Shown here piece after piece: positions 7,259 through 15,822 of a stretch of 35,659 bases of DNA (within the stretch, counting starts at the first letter, position 1; the number at the start of each line of letters is the position of its first letter). The notes under the pieces are model-generated. The model had not been told where the DNA came from, ran no database searches, and was given only the letters and a program-made list of their open reading frames with translations. The stretch lies in assembly GCF_038007305.1 (NCBI RefSeq), contig NZ_JBBOWV010000004.1:1-35659 (forward strand). Direction: 5' to 3'. A program made the translations under genes and the position numbers. The DNA is from Solibacillus sp. FSL W7-1436. GTDB lineage: Bacteria; Bacillota; Bacilli; Bacillales_A; Planococcaceae.

Positions 7259-8362
7259 TTATATCTTAAATAACTCTCTTACAATAGGAACTTTTTTTAA
7301 TAATAATGTAACTGACAATGAAACTAACACAATGAAAACTATGAAAAAAAGATTAGCTATAATATTTTGATTAAAAGGCAATAGTCTGTAGTACTTTTCA
7401 AAAAATGCACCGATAATTACATGAATAAAGTAAATACCTAAAGTGTTTGAACCTATTATTTTTATTAATTTTGCAATAGTCTTGTTTTTTATATTAATTT
7501 TTGAAGCTAACAAGAAAATACTCAAAGCCACAGCTAAAGTCATTATCGTATCATAACCTTCCCATACGGTATCAAAATAGAAGCCGTTCGATAGACTCAT
7601 CACAATACCATACAGGAATAACAAAGTTAGAGCTATTATTAATACAGCCACTATAGATATGCCTCGAAATTTAATCACTTTATTCTTTAGGGATATTAAA
7701 AGTAATCCGCCAACTATAAAATAAACAATAGCGAATGCGTAAAATCCTTTGAAGAGATTGAAGATATTAAAGAAATTAAAATTTCCCGTTAAATAATTTA
7801 CACCGAGCACCCATTCGGCTATATTTGCTAAATTATTTAGTAAAACATTCCCAAAAGTGAAGATGAAAACTACCGTTAAAAAATAATACAATACTTTCTT
7901 GTTCTGTTTATCATAAGCTTCCTTTATTAACGGGAATAAAAGGAAAACAATTACGAGTGTTGGTAGATACCAAAGATGATTAATTCTGTCGGGCTTCCAT
8001 GTCCATAATGCCTTTAAGAACTCCGACAAATTATACTCATCACCAAAAATTGGCATTAAAACAATTAAAGTGAGAACGGCCCATATAACTGTCAATATAC
8101 TTATGGTAATTATCTTTTTAATGTGTTTTTTAAAATTGTAATTCTTGTTCAACATTAAAGCGCCGCTAACCATGAAAAATAACGGTACCCCAGTACTACA
8201 GATTCCAATAATAAAATAATGAAAATAGGTTATTAACGAAGAATCCTCTATGATGTTTACATTTAGTGTATTTAAGTGATAAAAGCATACAAAGAAAATA
8301 GCGGCAGCTTTTATTAAATCAAAATACTCAATACGATCCATTGGCTTGTTTTTAGAATCCAT
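7259..8362 (-). CDS. Membrane acyltransferase (Acyl_transf_3), likely lysogenic conversion gene
   Basis: The 367-residue integral membrane protein has about ten transmembrane helices. The N-terminus RIEYFDLIKAAAIFFVCFYH, with the conserved His at residue 29, and a later NHLWYLPTLV motif are typical of acyltransferase family 3 (OafA/WecH type), which O-acetylates cell-surface sugars. The start is fixed by AAGGAGG. It is clearly more A+T-rich than the tail genes around it and is not a structural gene, so it looks like a moron. Acetylation of the phage receptor to block superinfection is known for such genes in other phages; here it is inferred. It sits beside a tail fibre with a deacetylase domain. 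The gene appears intact. Confidence 0.9.
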   Translation of the reverse strand: MDSKNKPMDRIEYFDLIKAAAIFFVCFYHLNTLNVNIIEDSSLITYFHYFIIGICSTGVPLFFMVSGALMLNKNYNFKKHIKKIITISILTVIWAVLTLIVLMPIFGDEYNLSEFLKALWTWKPDRINHLWYLPTLVIVFLLFPLIKEAYDKQNKKVLYYFLTVVFIFTFGNVLLNNLANIAEWVLGVNYLTGNFNFFNIFNLFKGFYAFAIVYFIVGGLLLISLKNKVIKFRGISIVAVLIIALTLLFLYGIVMSLSNGFYFDTVWEGYDTIMTLAVALSIFLLASKINIKNKTIAKLIKIIGSNTLGIYFIHVIIGAFFEKYYRLLPFNQNIIANLFFIVFIVLVSLSVTLLLKKVPIVRELFKI

Positions 8363-8375
8363 TACAAAAAATCCT

Positions 8376-8410
8376 CCTTATATAAACGAAAAAATACTGT
8401 ATATATAAGG
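8376..8410 (-). promoter_or_regulatory. Leader hairpin covering the acyltransferase ribosome site
   Basis: On the minus strand CCTTATATA (8410-8402) is a perfect complement of TATATAAGG (8384-8376), with a 17-base loop. The last bases of the second arm are the first part of the AAGGAGG Shine-Dalgarno. In RNA the stem would hide part of the ribosome site. The stem is mostly A-U, so it would be weak. The 153-bp gap around it (8363-8515) is very A+T-rich and holds no gene. Confidence 0.4.
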
Positions 8411-8515
8411 AAACCATACCATAATTTCTATTGAAAGTTTATATATTTATTTTTTTGATATTTAATTTATCGTGAGACACCAAAGATTCGGAATAAATCC
8501 TATGCATAACGCTCA

Positions 8516-10951
8516 TTACTGTTTCACTCTCAATAAATTGCCGCCAGTCCAATAATAATTTTTCATGAATACGTTTATAGCCTCGTCATAACTTATAATT
8601 AACCCGTTATTGTCCTTTACGAATTGAATTAATTCGTTTAATTGTTCTGGAGTCTTTACAATAGACCCGCCCGGAGCAACTCCGTTCGGTAATACAGCGT
8701 GCATATAGAGATCCAACCACACCATTTCGGGTCTATTTTTGGCATTCAAAATAATATCCTTTACGTTTTGAACGGAAGGAGTGTCTATGCCTATAGAATC
8801 TGTATATATTTTCTCGGACGTATAACTGTTACTTCCGGCAGTATATCCCGGATTGACATTTGCCCCCCTTGCCGCTTCAAAATAAGCACTTATATACCTA
8901 TTCGATAATGTACCTCTTTCGCCACCCGGATAAGAGAAGTATTTAGGATTGAATCCCTCACGTAAAAATATCTCTCTAGCCGTTGATAAATCACTATACA
9001 TTTTAGCGGCATTAGCATTGGCAAAACTAATATGACCATGCGAATGACTTTCAACATTGATTTTTCCATTTGTTGCACCTTGCATTTCTCGCAATTGTTC
9101 CCATGTCACAATATCGCCCCAACCTGCCCCGCTGACTTCTCCATCTACAATACCGGTAGTTACCCAAAAAGTGCCGGGAACATTTTGAGCTTGATGAACT
9201 GGAAAGGCATAGTTGTAAATCGAAGCGGAAGCATCGTCATAACCGATAGAACATACAAAATCATAGCCCATAATTTGAGCTAATCTAGGCTCTATTTCAA
9301 ACTTGTTCGAAAATGAATTAGGGTTAGCTTCTATTCCATTTATACGAATTTCAAGTGCTTCTACTTTTTGAGATGTTTTATTGCCAAGTACAGTTAGTTT
9401 CCTATTAGTATCTAACAGCTCACCATTCCACCAATTCCCCGAAATTTTAGTTAGTTCGTCCATTGTGGAAATTGTAGGTTCGTTGCCATCACCGAAAATC
9501 GCAGTGAGATTGATAACTAGCACGTTGCTAACATTGACTGATACAACGATATCCGGCGCTACAGATTGGAAATTTATTTTGAAGATATTAGAATTGGCGG
9601 CGACTGTACTAATTGTACTGAGTCTTCTCGTTGCGCCATTTGTGAAACCACTGCTGTTCCAGCTTTTAATGTCAGAACCATTTACAACATCGGCGTATTT
9701 TAAACTTACATAGGAAATCCTGTTAAAATTGCTACTTTCAACATCAAGAGCTATATAATATTTATTTCCGGCAATCAATTGTACATTTTGAAAAGCACCG
9801 AAATAGTAGAATGTTCCATTGTTGACCGTTAATTTATTGTTTGAAGCGGTCATTGTATTTGTGTATACCCCTTTAGTCCAATTGTTCGCTCCATCCGCAA
9901 AATTCCCGTTGACAACTAGGTTTTTTAAAGGAATATCCAACTTGTTTTTATAATCCGTATTTCTGAAAACATCCCATGTATTACCAAATTCGTACGAATA
10001 CGGTGAATTTAACGTTTTCGGCTTGCGCGATACTTTAACTGTATTTAAAGCGCTGGCTGGGAAAGCTACTCTAATATAAGCAACACCCATAGGAATAGTA
10101 AAATTATTTTCATTACCTACATAGGGAACATTCTGTTTGTTTGAATTCCAATAAGTTATCGGAGTGTAGTTAGTTTGATAAGTTACCCCTTGTTTAACAG
10201 GTATGAAATCAGAACTACTATACGTTGCATTAATTACGTAAGTACCGTTCTGTGCGTTATAATAACCGCCAGTTTCAACCGTGCTTTTATTCACTAAGTT
10301 TGCATTCTCATTAATTTCAACGTCTTTAATGGTAGCAGGATGTAGCCCTTCATTAGAAATTTTTGGAGTAGTTATACTGTTATCTTCAATTTGTGTGGCT
10401 TGGTATACACCACCGCTCACCCAGTCCGAATTATTCCAGTAATACCAATTTCCGTCCGACGAAACCAAGTAAATATTAGAGTTTCCAGAAGGGAATGCGC
10501 TTTTCAATGCCGCATAAGTAGGATAAGTTCCTTTTGGCGCACCACTCGCCTGTGCCTTTATTTTCGTATCTAACGTTGTAACATTAGTTTCTACGTATGC
10601 CTTATCAGCCTTACTAGTTGCCAGTGTATTTATTTCTTCTTTGTTCGCCTTTTGTGCCAATTGCGTAGCAACATTTTGTAATTCGGAATCGATCTGTGTC
10701 AAATCCGTATCAATTTCAGTTTTAAGTGTTTGATATTCTGAATCAATTCTTTGTTTCAATGTAGTGTATTCTGTTCCGTCAACGCCAACACGCGCTTGTG
10801 CTGCTTCTGGACTCGAATCTCCCTCTACTACTAATTGATTAACTTGTCCTTGTAAATTACTATTTTTCCGCTCTAATTTTTGAAAGTTTTCATTCAGCTT
10901 GTTCCGTTCCTCGCGTGATATAGGACTGTTGATATTATTTAAGTTTGTCAC
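8516..10951 (-). CDS. Tail fibre/receptor-binding protein with polysaccharide deacetylase domain
   Basis: The 811-residue protein starts like baseplate fibre proteins of Bacillales phages (NINSPISREERNKLNEN). A coiled coil (about 15-135), a short beta domain (about 140-185), a putative carbohydrate-binding beta-sandwich (about 345-490, beginning LVVNGNF) and a C-terminal NodB-type polysaccharide deacetylase domain (about 560-795) follow. Deacetylase motifs visible are YDD (571-573), HSHGH (636-640), YPGG (674-677), and D747 with H751 for the later motifs. NodB enzymes use Asp-His-His metal sites to remove N- or O-acetyl groups from wall or capsule sugars. It follows Dit, so it is probably part of the adsorption apparatus, trimming surface glycan during attachment. 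Confidence 0.88.
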   Translation of the reverse strand: MTNLNNINSPISREERNKLNENFQKLERKNSNLQGQVNQLVVEGDSSPEAAQARVGVDGTEYTTLKQRIDSEYQTLKTEIDTDLTQIDSELQNVATQLAQKANKEEINTLATSKADKAYVETNVTTLDTKIKAQASGAPKGTYPTYAALKSAFPSGNSNIYLVSSDGNWYYWNNSDWVSGGVYQATQIEDNSITTPKISNEGLHPATIKDVEINENANLVNKSTVETGGYYNAQNGTYVINATYSSSDFIPVKQGVTYQTNYTPITYWNSNKQNVPYVGNENNFTIPMGVAYIRVAFPASALNTVKVSRKPKTLNSPYSYEFGNTWDVFRNTDYKNKLDIPLKNLVVNGNFADGANNWTKGVYTNTMTASNNKLTVNNGTFYYFGAFQNVQLIAGNKYYIALDVESSNFNRISYVSLKYADVVNGSDIKSWNSSGFTNGATRRLSTISTVAANSNIFKINFQSVAPDIVVSVNVSNVLVINLTAIFGDGNEPTISTMDELTKISGNWWNGELLDTNRKLTVLGNKTSQKVEALEIRINGIEANPNSFSNKFEIEPRLAQIMGYDFVCSIGYDDASASIYNYAFPVHQAQNVPGTFWVTTGIVDGEVSGAGWGDIVTWEQLREMQGATNGKINVESHSHGHISFANANAAKMYSDLSTAREIFLREGFNPKYFSYPGGERGTLSNRYISAYFEAARGANVNPGYTAGSNSYTSEKIYTDSIGIDTPSVQNVKDIILNAKNRPEMVWLDLYMHAVLPNGVAPGGSIVKTPEQLNELIQFVKDNNGLIISYDEAINVFMKNYYWTGGNLLRVKQ

Positions 10952-10965
10952 AATCTCACATCCTT

Positions 10966-11781
10966 TTATTTATATAAAAATCTAAAGTTAAATTTGACAC
11001 TTTGAACCGTGCCTCCTGTTACTGTAAATGCATTGATTCCAGGTGCTAGGCTCAATAATTTGTGGTTGGTATTTTTAAATACACTCACACCGTTTTTCAA
11101 CGTTCGCACCCCTTTAATAACTAACGTATCACTGGTGGACAATGCACCGTTATAACGATACGTTTCGCCCGTTGTATTATTAACTAGTTGAATATAACTT
11201 GATGCGGTTGCCTTGATTATGATTTCTAATTCATGTTGTCGTGGGTCAATGATGGCATTGCCTACGTTATCAACCGTGAATGAACTTGTAGTAAACTCGT
11301 ATTGATACGTTTTATCCCAATCCAAACCCATTCCCCAGCCCCATAAATCCGCATCCCATTCTTTAAAGGCTTGCAAATCCATCGTTGTACCAACCGATTC
11401 AGCATAATTTTTTAGAGTTACAAACTCCACTGTAAATGATTGCATGTGTGGATGCGGCGGTATCTCAAATTGATCCGCTGTTTTTACCAACCATCGTTTA
11501 TACGGTTCACGTTTGAAGATGATGTAAAATGGTTCTGTTCGCATAAATAAAGCGTTCAGTTCATCGCGCAGTAAATAATAGTCGTAAATATCCTGTGAGA
11601 TATACAACAATTCAACTTTGATTGTACGGTTATTTAATTTGCTGTTTGTGATAATATCACTGCTGCCATCCACACTGAATGATTCATGGTTAATTGTTGC
11701 GCTCGGTACATAATGAAATAATCTTTTCAAATCATAATCGGCAATATCAAAACGAGTGCCATTTAATAATTCAATTATCAT
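10966..11781 (-). CDS. Distal tail protein Dit
   Basis: The 271-residue protein matches the siphovirus distal tail family: N-terminal LNGTRFDIADYDLKRL, then RTIKVELLYIS and a FYIIFKREPYKRWLVK segment, ending in a jelly-roll/galectin-like C-terminal half (about 150-271). Dit forms a hexameric ring between the tail tube and Tal and is the hub of the baseplate. Its ATG overlaps the tape-measure stop as ATGA, which supports coupled translation. It sits in the usual place after the tape measure gene. Confidence 0.9.
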   Translation of the reverse strand: MIIELLNGTRFDIADYDLKRLFHYVPSATINHESFSVDGSSDIITNSKLNNRTIKVELLYISQDIYDYYLLRDELNALFMRTEPFYIIFKREPYKRWLVKTADQFEIPPHPHMQSFTVEFVTLKNYAESVGTTMDLQAFKEWDADLWGWGMGLDWDKTYQYEFTTSSFTVDNVGNAIIDPRQHELEIIIKATASSYIQLVNNTTGETYRYNGALSTSDTLVIKGVRTLKNGVSVFKNTNHKLLSLAPGINAFTVTGGTVQSVKFNFRFLYK

Positions 11782-14567
11782 AATGACACCCCTTTTCGTA
11801 ATCCAGCTAGTGAAGCTGTGTTGTATTGGTTTTGTGATACTAATGGCGTAATTGTCTCGGCGATCACTCGTCCATCCAATACGGATTGTACAATGATCGT
11901 TGTCGGCATTCCGTTCGTTCCCATTTGTTCGGCAATGCCCTTACCAATACCGGCTAATGTTTTAGCGTTCAGAGGTAATATTGCTTCGGGTCCGGCTTCG
12001 CCTACACCTTGTAACCCGGCATTTGCAGTATTGAAGATTGTCGGTTTGTTGAAGATACCTCCCAATGCATTCCACTTGATTCCCAATTTAGGGACACTCG
12101 GAGGATTCAAACCAAAATCACCCGTTAAAGTGAATTTCGGAAGTTTTGGTAACTTAATATCAGGTATTTTTAAGCTCATATTGCTGAAAAATCCCTTAAT
12201 GTCGTCCACAATACCGCCAATTGTTTCTTTTGCTTGTTTAATTGGATCAGTAATTTTGTTTTTTATTTCAATGAACTTTTTACTTACATCCGATAAGATA
12301 TTTGATGCAACACTTGACATAGTGTTTTTTACTTCATTCATTTTTGAACGTATAGTCGTTGTCATTTCACCAAATTTGGAACTTGCATTAGATACTAAAT
12401 TGGCGAATAAATTTATAACGCCAGAAACCATATTGGAAACTTGCGATTTCACGCCACTCGTTAATTCGTTGAATCTACTTGTCGCTTGCGTTTTCAATTC
12501 TTGCACCTTCGCAACTGCTCCGCTTGTCAGTTTAGAAAAGAACCCTGTCACATCAGAGGTTAACTTAGAAACTTTGGACGACACTTGATTAGTGAAATTT
12601 GATACATTCGTTTGAATTGTTGACCATGTCTTTTTCAACCATCCACTAATTTGATCCCAATTTTTATACAACGCAACCCCTATGGCAATCAACGCGGTTA
12701 CTGCTGCAATGGCAATGGCCACTGGCGCAGATATACCGGCAATGGCTACCCCAGCACCTTTAATGACAGGTAGCAGTTTAATAAATATCGGAATAAGGTT
12801 TCCTATCGCAGAAGCAATCATTCCAGCAACAACTAAAAACGGCCCAATTGCAGCGACTATAGCACCGATGGCAACCGTTACACCTTGCATGACTGGCGAT
12901 AGATTAGAAAACCACGTTGCTAAACGTTCAACAACTGCGATGATTTTTGGTAACCATTGTTCGGCTAAATCTAATAAAATTTTACCCAACGGTTCTAATG
13001 ATGCGGTTGCCTTTCTAATAAAAGATTCCCAACGTTGACCAAATGTTTGTTCTTGGACTTTTGCGAGACTGTCCATAGAACCTTCAAAATCCTCTAAACT
13101 TTTACCGGCAGTTAACATAGCAAGGGAAGCTTCTGTTCCTAAATCTTCAAATTTCGTACCAAACAATTCCACGCCTAACGCTGTTTGTTCGACAGGATCT
13201 TCTATTTGAACTAACGCTTGTGCGATTTCTTTCATAGCCTCTTGACCACTAATCGAACCGTCCTTAATACCATCGATTAATTCACGACCGCGACCCATGT
13301 TGAACTCTAAAGATTCCCAAGCCTTACCACCTTCAAGTCCACCTTTTCGCATTGATTCTATAATATTATTGGTGTAATCTTCACCCATGATAGCGACAAC
13401 TTCCAAGTATTCACTTGAATCTTTGCCGTATTTCTTTAAGTTTTCCGCAAAACCGGAGAAACCTTCAGGAGAAAATATCCCACTCATTGCCTTTTGAGTT
13501 TTTTCGCTGCCATCCATTAATCGAATACCAAACTCTTTTACCATGTCATTCAAATAGTCGAGGTTGTAAACACCTTCTTGACTACCACTAATTAAAGTCC
13601 CGAACATTTCTTCTGCGCTAAAACCTAAGTCAGCAAATAAAGGTGCATATTCTGCTAAGTTGTCAAACATCTCATTAGAGAAATTCAAACCGTTTTGCGC
13701 GCCTTTAGTCATCATGTCAAAAGCATCTTCTGACGAAATACCGAAATTGGTCATTAAGTTGTTTCCGGCCCTCGTTACTTCGTTCACATCAGAATCAAAT
13801 GTTTTAGCCAACGCCAACGCATCACGCGTAACTTTCTCTAATTCATCACCATCCGAAACGCCTTGCATATTTTGTTTGACTCTAACTAACGCTCCCGACA
13901 CTTCTTCAAGGGATTCACCGAAACCGGCTTTCCACACCGCTTTTGCTTGTTCTTCTAACGCTTCTGCTTCATCTGCCGTAACACCTAACGCCGCTTGAAT
14001 CTGCCCCGCAGCGTTATCGAATTGACCGGCTGCCAATAAAGCGCCGCCACCGAATGCCGCTAATGGGGCCGTTAACTTCGTTGACATTTCCGTTCCGACA
14101 TCTTTCATTTTGCCGCCAACTTCTTTTGCCTTTTCACCAACCTCTTCAAGTTTTTTGGTCATTTTGTCAAGACCGCTCAAATCTGTTTGAGCATCGATTT
14201 TTACTTTCACGGAATCCGCTTGTGACTGGAAAGCCTTTAACTTACCTTCCGTTGCTACGATTTCCCTTTGAAATTTGCGATAAGCTTCTTCACCGATTTC
14301 GCCACTTTGGAATTGTCGTTCCACTTCTGATTGAGCTTGTTTTAATGCGTCTAACCGTTTGGATGTGCTGTCAATTGCATCACCTAACAATTTTTGTTTT
14401 TGACTTAGCAACTCTACATTTGACGGATCAAATTTAAGTAATTTATCAACTTGCCGCAATTCATTTTGTACGGATTTTGTTTCATTATCGACCGTTTTCA
14501 AAGCTTTGGTAAGTCCGGTTGCGTCACCGTCTAATTCAATTGTGATTCCTTTGATATTTTTAGCCAT
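11778..14567 (-). CDS. Tail tape measure protein
   Basis: The 929-residue protein has an N-terminal coiled-coil region (about 1-165), a TP901-type tape-measure core (about 180-520) and a hydrophobic segment with several potential membrane helices (about 545-640: AIGAIVAAIGPFLVVAGMIASAIG, described here by position). Long repeats of SNFTNQVSSKVSKL-type helices and a Gly-rich C-terminus follow. It sets tail length and probably enters the host membrane during DNA injection. It is preceded by the two-part tail chaperone and followed by Dit, the standard order. No transglycosylase or peptidase motif is visible. At about 0.15 nm per residue, the length suggests a tail near 140 nm (a family rule of thumb). 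Confidence 0.95.
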   Translation of the reverse strand: MAKNIKGITIELDGDATGLTKALKTVDNETKSVQNELRQVDKLLKFDPSNVELLSQKQKLLGDAIDSTSKRLDALKQAQSEVERQFQSGEIGEEAYRKFQREIVATEGKLKAFQSQADSVKVKIDAQTDLSGLDKMTKKLEEVGEKAKEVGGKMKDVGTEMSTKLTAPLAAFGGGALLAAGQFDNAAGQIQAALGVTADEAEALEEQAKAVWKAGFGESLEEVSGALVRVKQNMQGVSDGDELEKVTRDALALAKTFDSDVNEVTRAGNNLMTNFGISSEDAFDMMTKGAQNGLNFSNEMFDNLAEYAPLFADLGFSAEEMFGTLISGSQEGVYNLDYLNDMVKEFGIRLMDGSEKTQKAMSGIFSPEGFSGFAENLKKYGKDSSEYLEVVAIMGEDYTNNIIESMRKGGLEGGKAWESLEFNMGRGRELIDGIKDGSISGQEAMKEIAQALVQIEDPVEQTALGVELFGTKFEDLGTEASLAMLTAGKSLEDFEGSMDSLAKVQEQTFGQRWESFIRKATASLEPLGKILLDLAEQWLPKIIAVVERLATWFSNLSPVMQGVTVAIGAIVAAIGPFLVVAGMIASAIGNLIPIFIKLLPVIKGAGVAIAGISAPVAIAIAAVTALIAIGVALYKNWDQISGWLKKTWSTIQTNVSNFTNQVSSKVSKLTSDVTGFFSKLTSGAVAKVQELKTQATSRFNELTSGVKSQVSNMVSGVINLFANLVSNASSKFGEMTTTIRSKMNEVKNTMSSVASNILSDVSKKFIEIKNKITDPIKQAKETIGGIVDDIKGFFSNMSLKIPDIKLPKLPKFTLTGDFGLNPPSVPKLGIKWNALGGIFNKPTIFNTANAGLQGVGEAGPEAILPLNAKTLAGIGKGIAEQMGTNGMPTTIIVQSVLDGRVIAETITPLVSQNQYNTASLAGLRKGVSL

Positions 14568-14587
14568 TTACTCACCGCCTTTTTTTG

Positions 14588-14619
14588 CACAAAAATAAAA
14601 CCCACCCTAAAGGTGAGTT
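14588..14619 (-). terminator. Attenuator-type terminator before the tape measure gene
   Basis: On the minus strand AACTCACC pairs with GGTGGGTT (14599-14619), with one mismatch and a 5-base loop, followed by TTATTTTTG. It overlaps the stop codon of the upstream chaperone extension and precedes the tape measure ribosome site. It probably reduces, rather than stops, transcription into the tape measure gene. Confidence 0.6.
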
Positions 14620-14815
14620 AAAATTTATCGAAATCAGATTGACCGGCATTGACCGTTTTCGGCTTCTTATTCGGATTTTTCATTTCGAAATATTCGTCAA
14701 TGTAATCCAGCGCCATTCCGAAAGTCATATGTTCAAGATCGTCATGTGTTAATCCAGCTTCTTTACATAAAATCAGAAACTTTTCTGTCGATACGCTTTC
14801 AGCCGGATTCTTCAC
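14618..14815 (-). CDS. Tail assembly chaperone, frameshift extension (T part)
   Basis: This open frame of 65 codons (KNPAESVSTEKF... to QSDFDKF) lies in the -1 frame just after the main chaperone gene. Its only possible starts (GTG 14815 and later ones) lack a good ribosome site. The frame is open back to the A-run at the end of the upstream gene, so it is probably made mainly as a fusion, like gpGT of lambda. The fused protein would be about 186 residues, extending the 117-residue chaperone by VDGE and this 65-codon part. The extension recruits the tape measure protein in known systems. It may be annotated elsewhere as a free-standing hypothetical gene. Confidence 0.75.
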   Translation of the reverse strand: MKNPAESVSTEKFLILCKEAGLTHDDLEHMTFGMALDYIDEYFEMKNPNKKPKTVNAGQSDFDKF

Positions 14816-14823
14816 TTCACCAT

Positions 14824-15177
14824 CTACTTTTTTTTAGCACCCAACGTTTTTATAAGTAAATCTTGCAACGGTTCCATAATTTCAAGTAATGGGAACTCGT
14901 CAAATGAATCCAACCATGTAATAGGTTCTGGAATAGTTGGGTTAGCTGTTTTTGCAAATACCCACGCAATATCATAGAACATGTTAAAGTCGATATTGTC
15001 GCGCATCCATTTCAATTGATCCTGTTGCGATGCATTATCAAAATCAAACTCAATAACTCCCATTGAAATAATGTCTTTCAATAAATCACGTTGAAACTGC
15101 ATCATATATCGTTTGGCAACGGCTCCATTTGATTTAAACGGAACATCTTTACCATCAATTTTTAAGTTAATTTCCAT
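14824..15177 (-). CDS. Tail assembly chaperone (G part)
   Basis: This 117-residue acidic protein (MEINLKIDGKDVPFKSNG, then YDIAWVFAKTANPTIPEPITWLDSF) is typical of siphovirus tail assembly chaperones located between the major tail protein and tape measure genes. It coats the tape measure protein during tail assembly and is absent from the finished virion. Its end carries the slippery A-run that gives the longer G-T product. The start is an ATG with GGAGGGTAACC upstream. It is confident by position and form rather than by a sharp motif. Confidence 0.82.
   Translation of the reverse strand: MEINLKIDGKDVPFKSNGAVAKRYMMQFQRDLLKDIISMGVIEFDFDNASQQDQLKWMRDNIDFNMFYDIAWVFAKTANPTIPEPITWLDSFDEFPLLEIMEPLQDLLIKTLGAKKK
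14827..14833 (-). other. Programmed -1 frameshift site A AAA AAG
   Basis: The minus strand ends the chaperone gene with GCT AAA AAA AAG TAG. The heptamer A AAA AAG (14833-14827) is in the correct phase and is immediately followed by the zero-frame stop. A -1 slip continues as GTA GAT GGT GAA GTG AAG into the open frame at 14815-14618. A AAA AAG is the classic bacterial slippery heptamer, as in E. coli dnaX. Stems downstream were not modelled. Confidence 0.75.
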
Positions 15178-15196
15178 TGGTTACCCTCCACATTCA

Positions 15197-15223
15197 GAAA
15201 AATAGCCCTCCAATGTGGAAGGC
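15197..15223 (-). terminator. Terminator after the major tail protein gene
   Basis: On the minus strand GCCTTCCA pairs with TGGAGGGC (15205-15223) around a 3-base loop, with one mismatch, followed by TATTTTTCT. Its arms resemble those at 3601 and 5413. It probably lowers expression of the chaperone and tape measure relative to the abundant tail tube protein. Confidence 0.7.
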
Positions 15224-15234
15224 TTGTAGTTTTA

Positions 15235-15810
15235 TTAAGGTGTTTCAACTACCGGCGCTGGTTCGAATACAGTTGTAAACCAAGCATTGTAAACTTCGTC
15301 CGGTGTTTCAGCTGTTGTGCTGCGTTTTACTACGCCGTCAACTGTTGGTGAAGCTACGAACGATAATTCCTGTGTAGTTGGTTCAGTCGTTTCTGTTTTC
15401 GTTGAACTTGACGTACCTGGACGAGAAACCGATACATTGTATAATGCATGGCGAGTTGCTTTCACATCTCCATCAAATTCAAACATCAAAGCGATTTTTT
15501 GAGTTTTTGCGTTTGTAGTTTCAGTTAAAACGCCGTCAGCATCTAAAATATCCCCTAATACATCAGTACGGAATGAAACCGGCATTTCAGCTGCTTCATA
15601 AGTACCTTCATAACCATTGTTTGTTGTTGTCGCGTAATATACACGGTCGTCAGCATAAAATTCTGTTGTTTCTCCGCGCGTATCTAATGTTAGTGATACC
15701 GCACCTGGATAACGTACCGGCGCAGAATATGTTAATACACCATCTTCATCTTCTGTAGCGACTGCATAGTGTACATTCTTTAAACCAAATTTCACTTTGT
15801 TTTGAGCCAT
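15235..15810 (-). CDS. Major tail protein (phi13 family)
   Basis: The 191-residue protein fits the phi13-type major tail tube family: KVKFGLKNVHYAV start, GAVSLTLDTRGETTEFYADD, then YEGTYEAAEMPVSFR and a C-terminal Thr/Ser-rich linker with a short beta region. It polymerises as the tail tube. The gene is between the tail terminator-like gene and the chaperone pair, the standard site, and has an AAGGAGTG ribosome site and a following terminator, as expected for a highly expressed structural gene. Confidence 0.92.
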   Translation of the reverse strand: MAQNKVKFGLKNVHYAVATEDEDGVLTYSAPVRYPGAVSLTLDTRGETTEFYADDRVYYATTTNNGYEGTYEAAEMPVSFRTDVLGDILDADGVLTETTNAKTQKIALMFEFDGDVKATRHALYNVSVSRPGTSSSTKTETTEPTTQELSFVASPTVDGVVKRSTTAETPDEVYNAWFTTVFEPAPVVETP

Positions 15811-15822
15811 TTATAACACTCC

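Noticed and set aside
8505-8520. ACGCTCATTA near the end of the fibre gene resembles the left-block operator.
   Set aside because: Only about ten bases match, the TTAC/GTAA ends are not both kept, and it overlaps the fibre stop codon; probably chance.
11818-14437. Long plus-strand open frames across the tape measure gene.
   Set aside because: These are frame shadows of a long repetitive minus-strand coding region; no ribosome sites and no known protein pattern.
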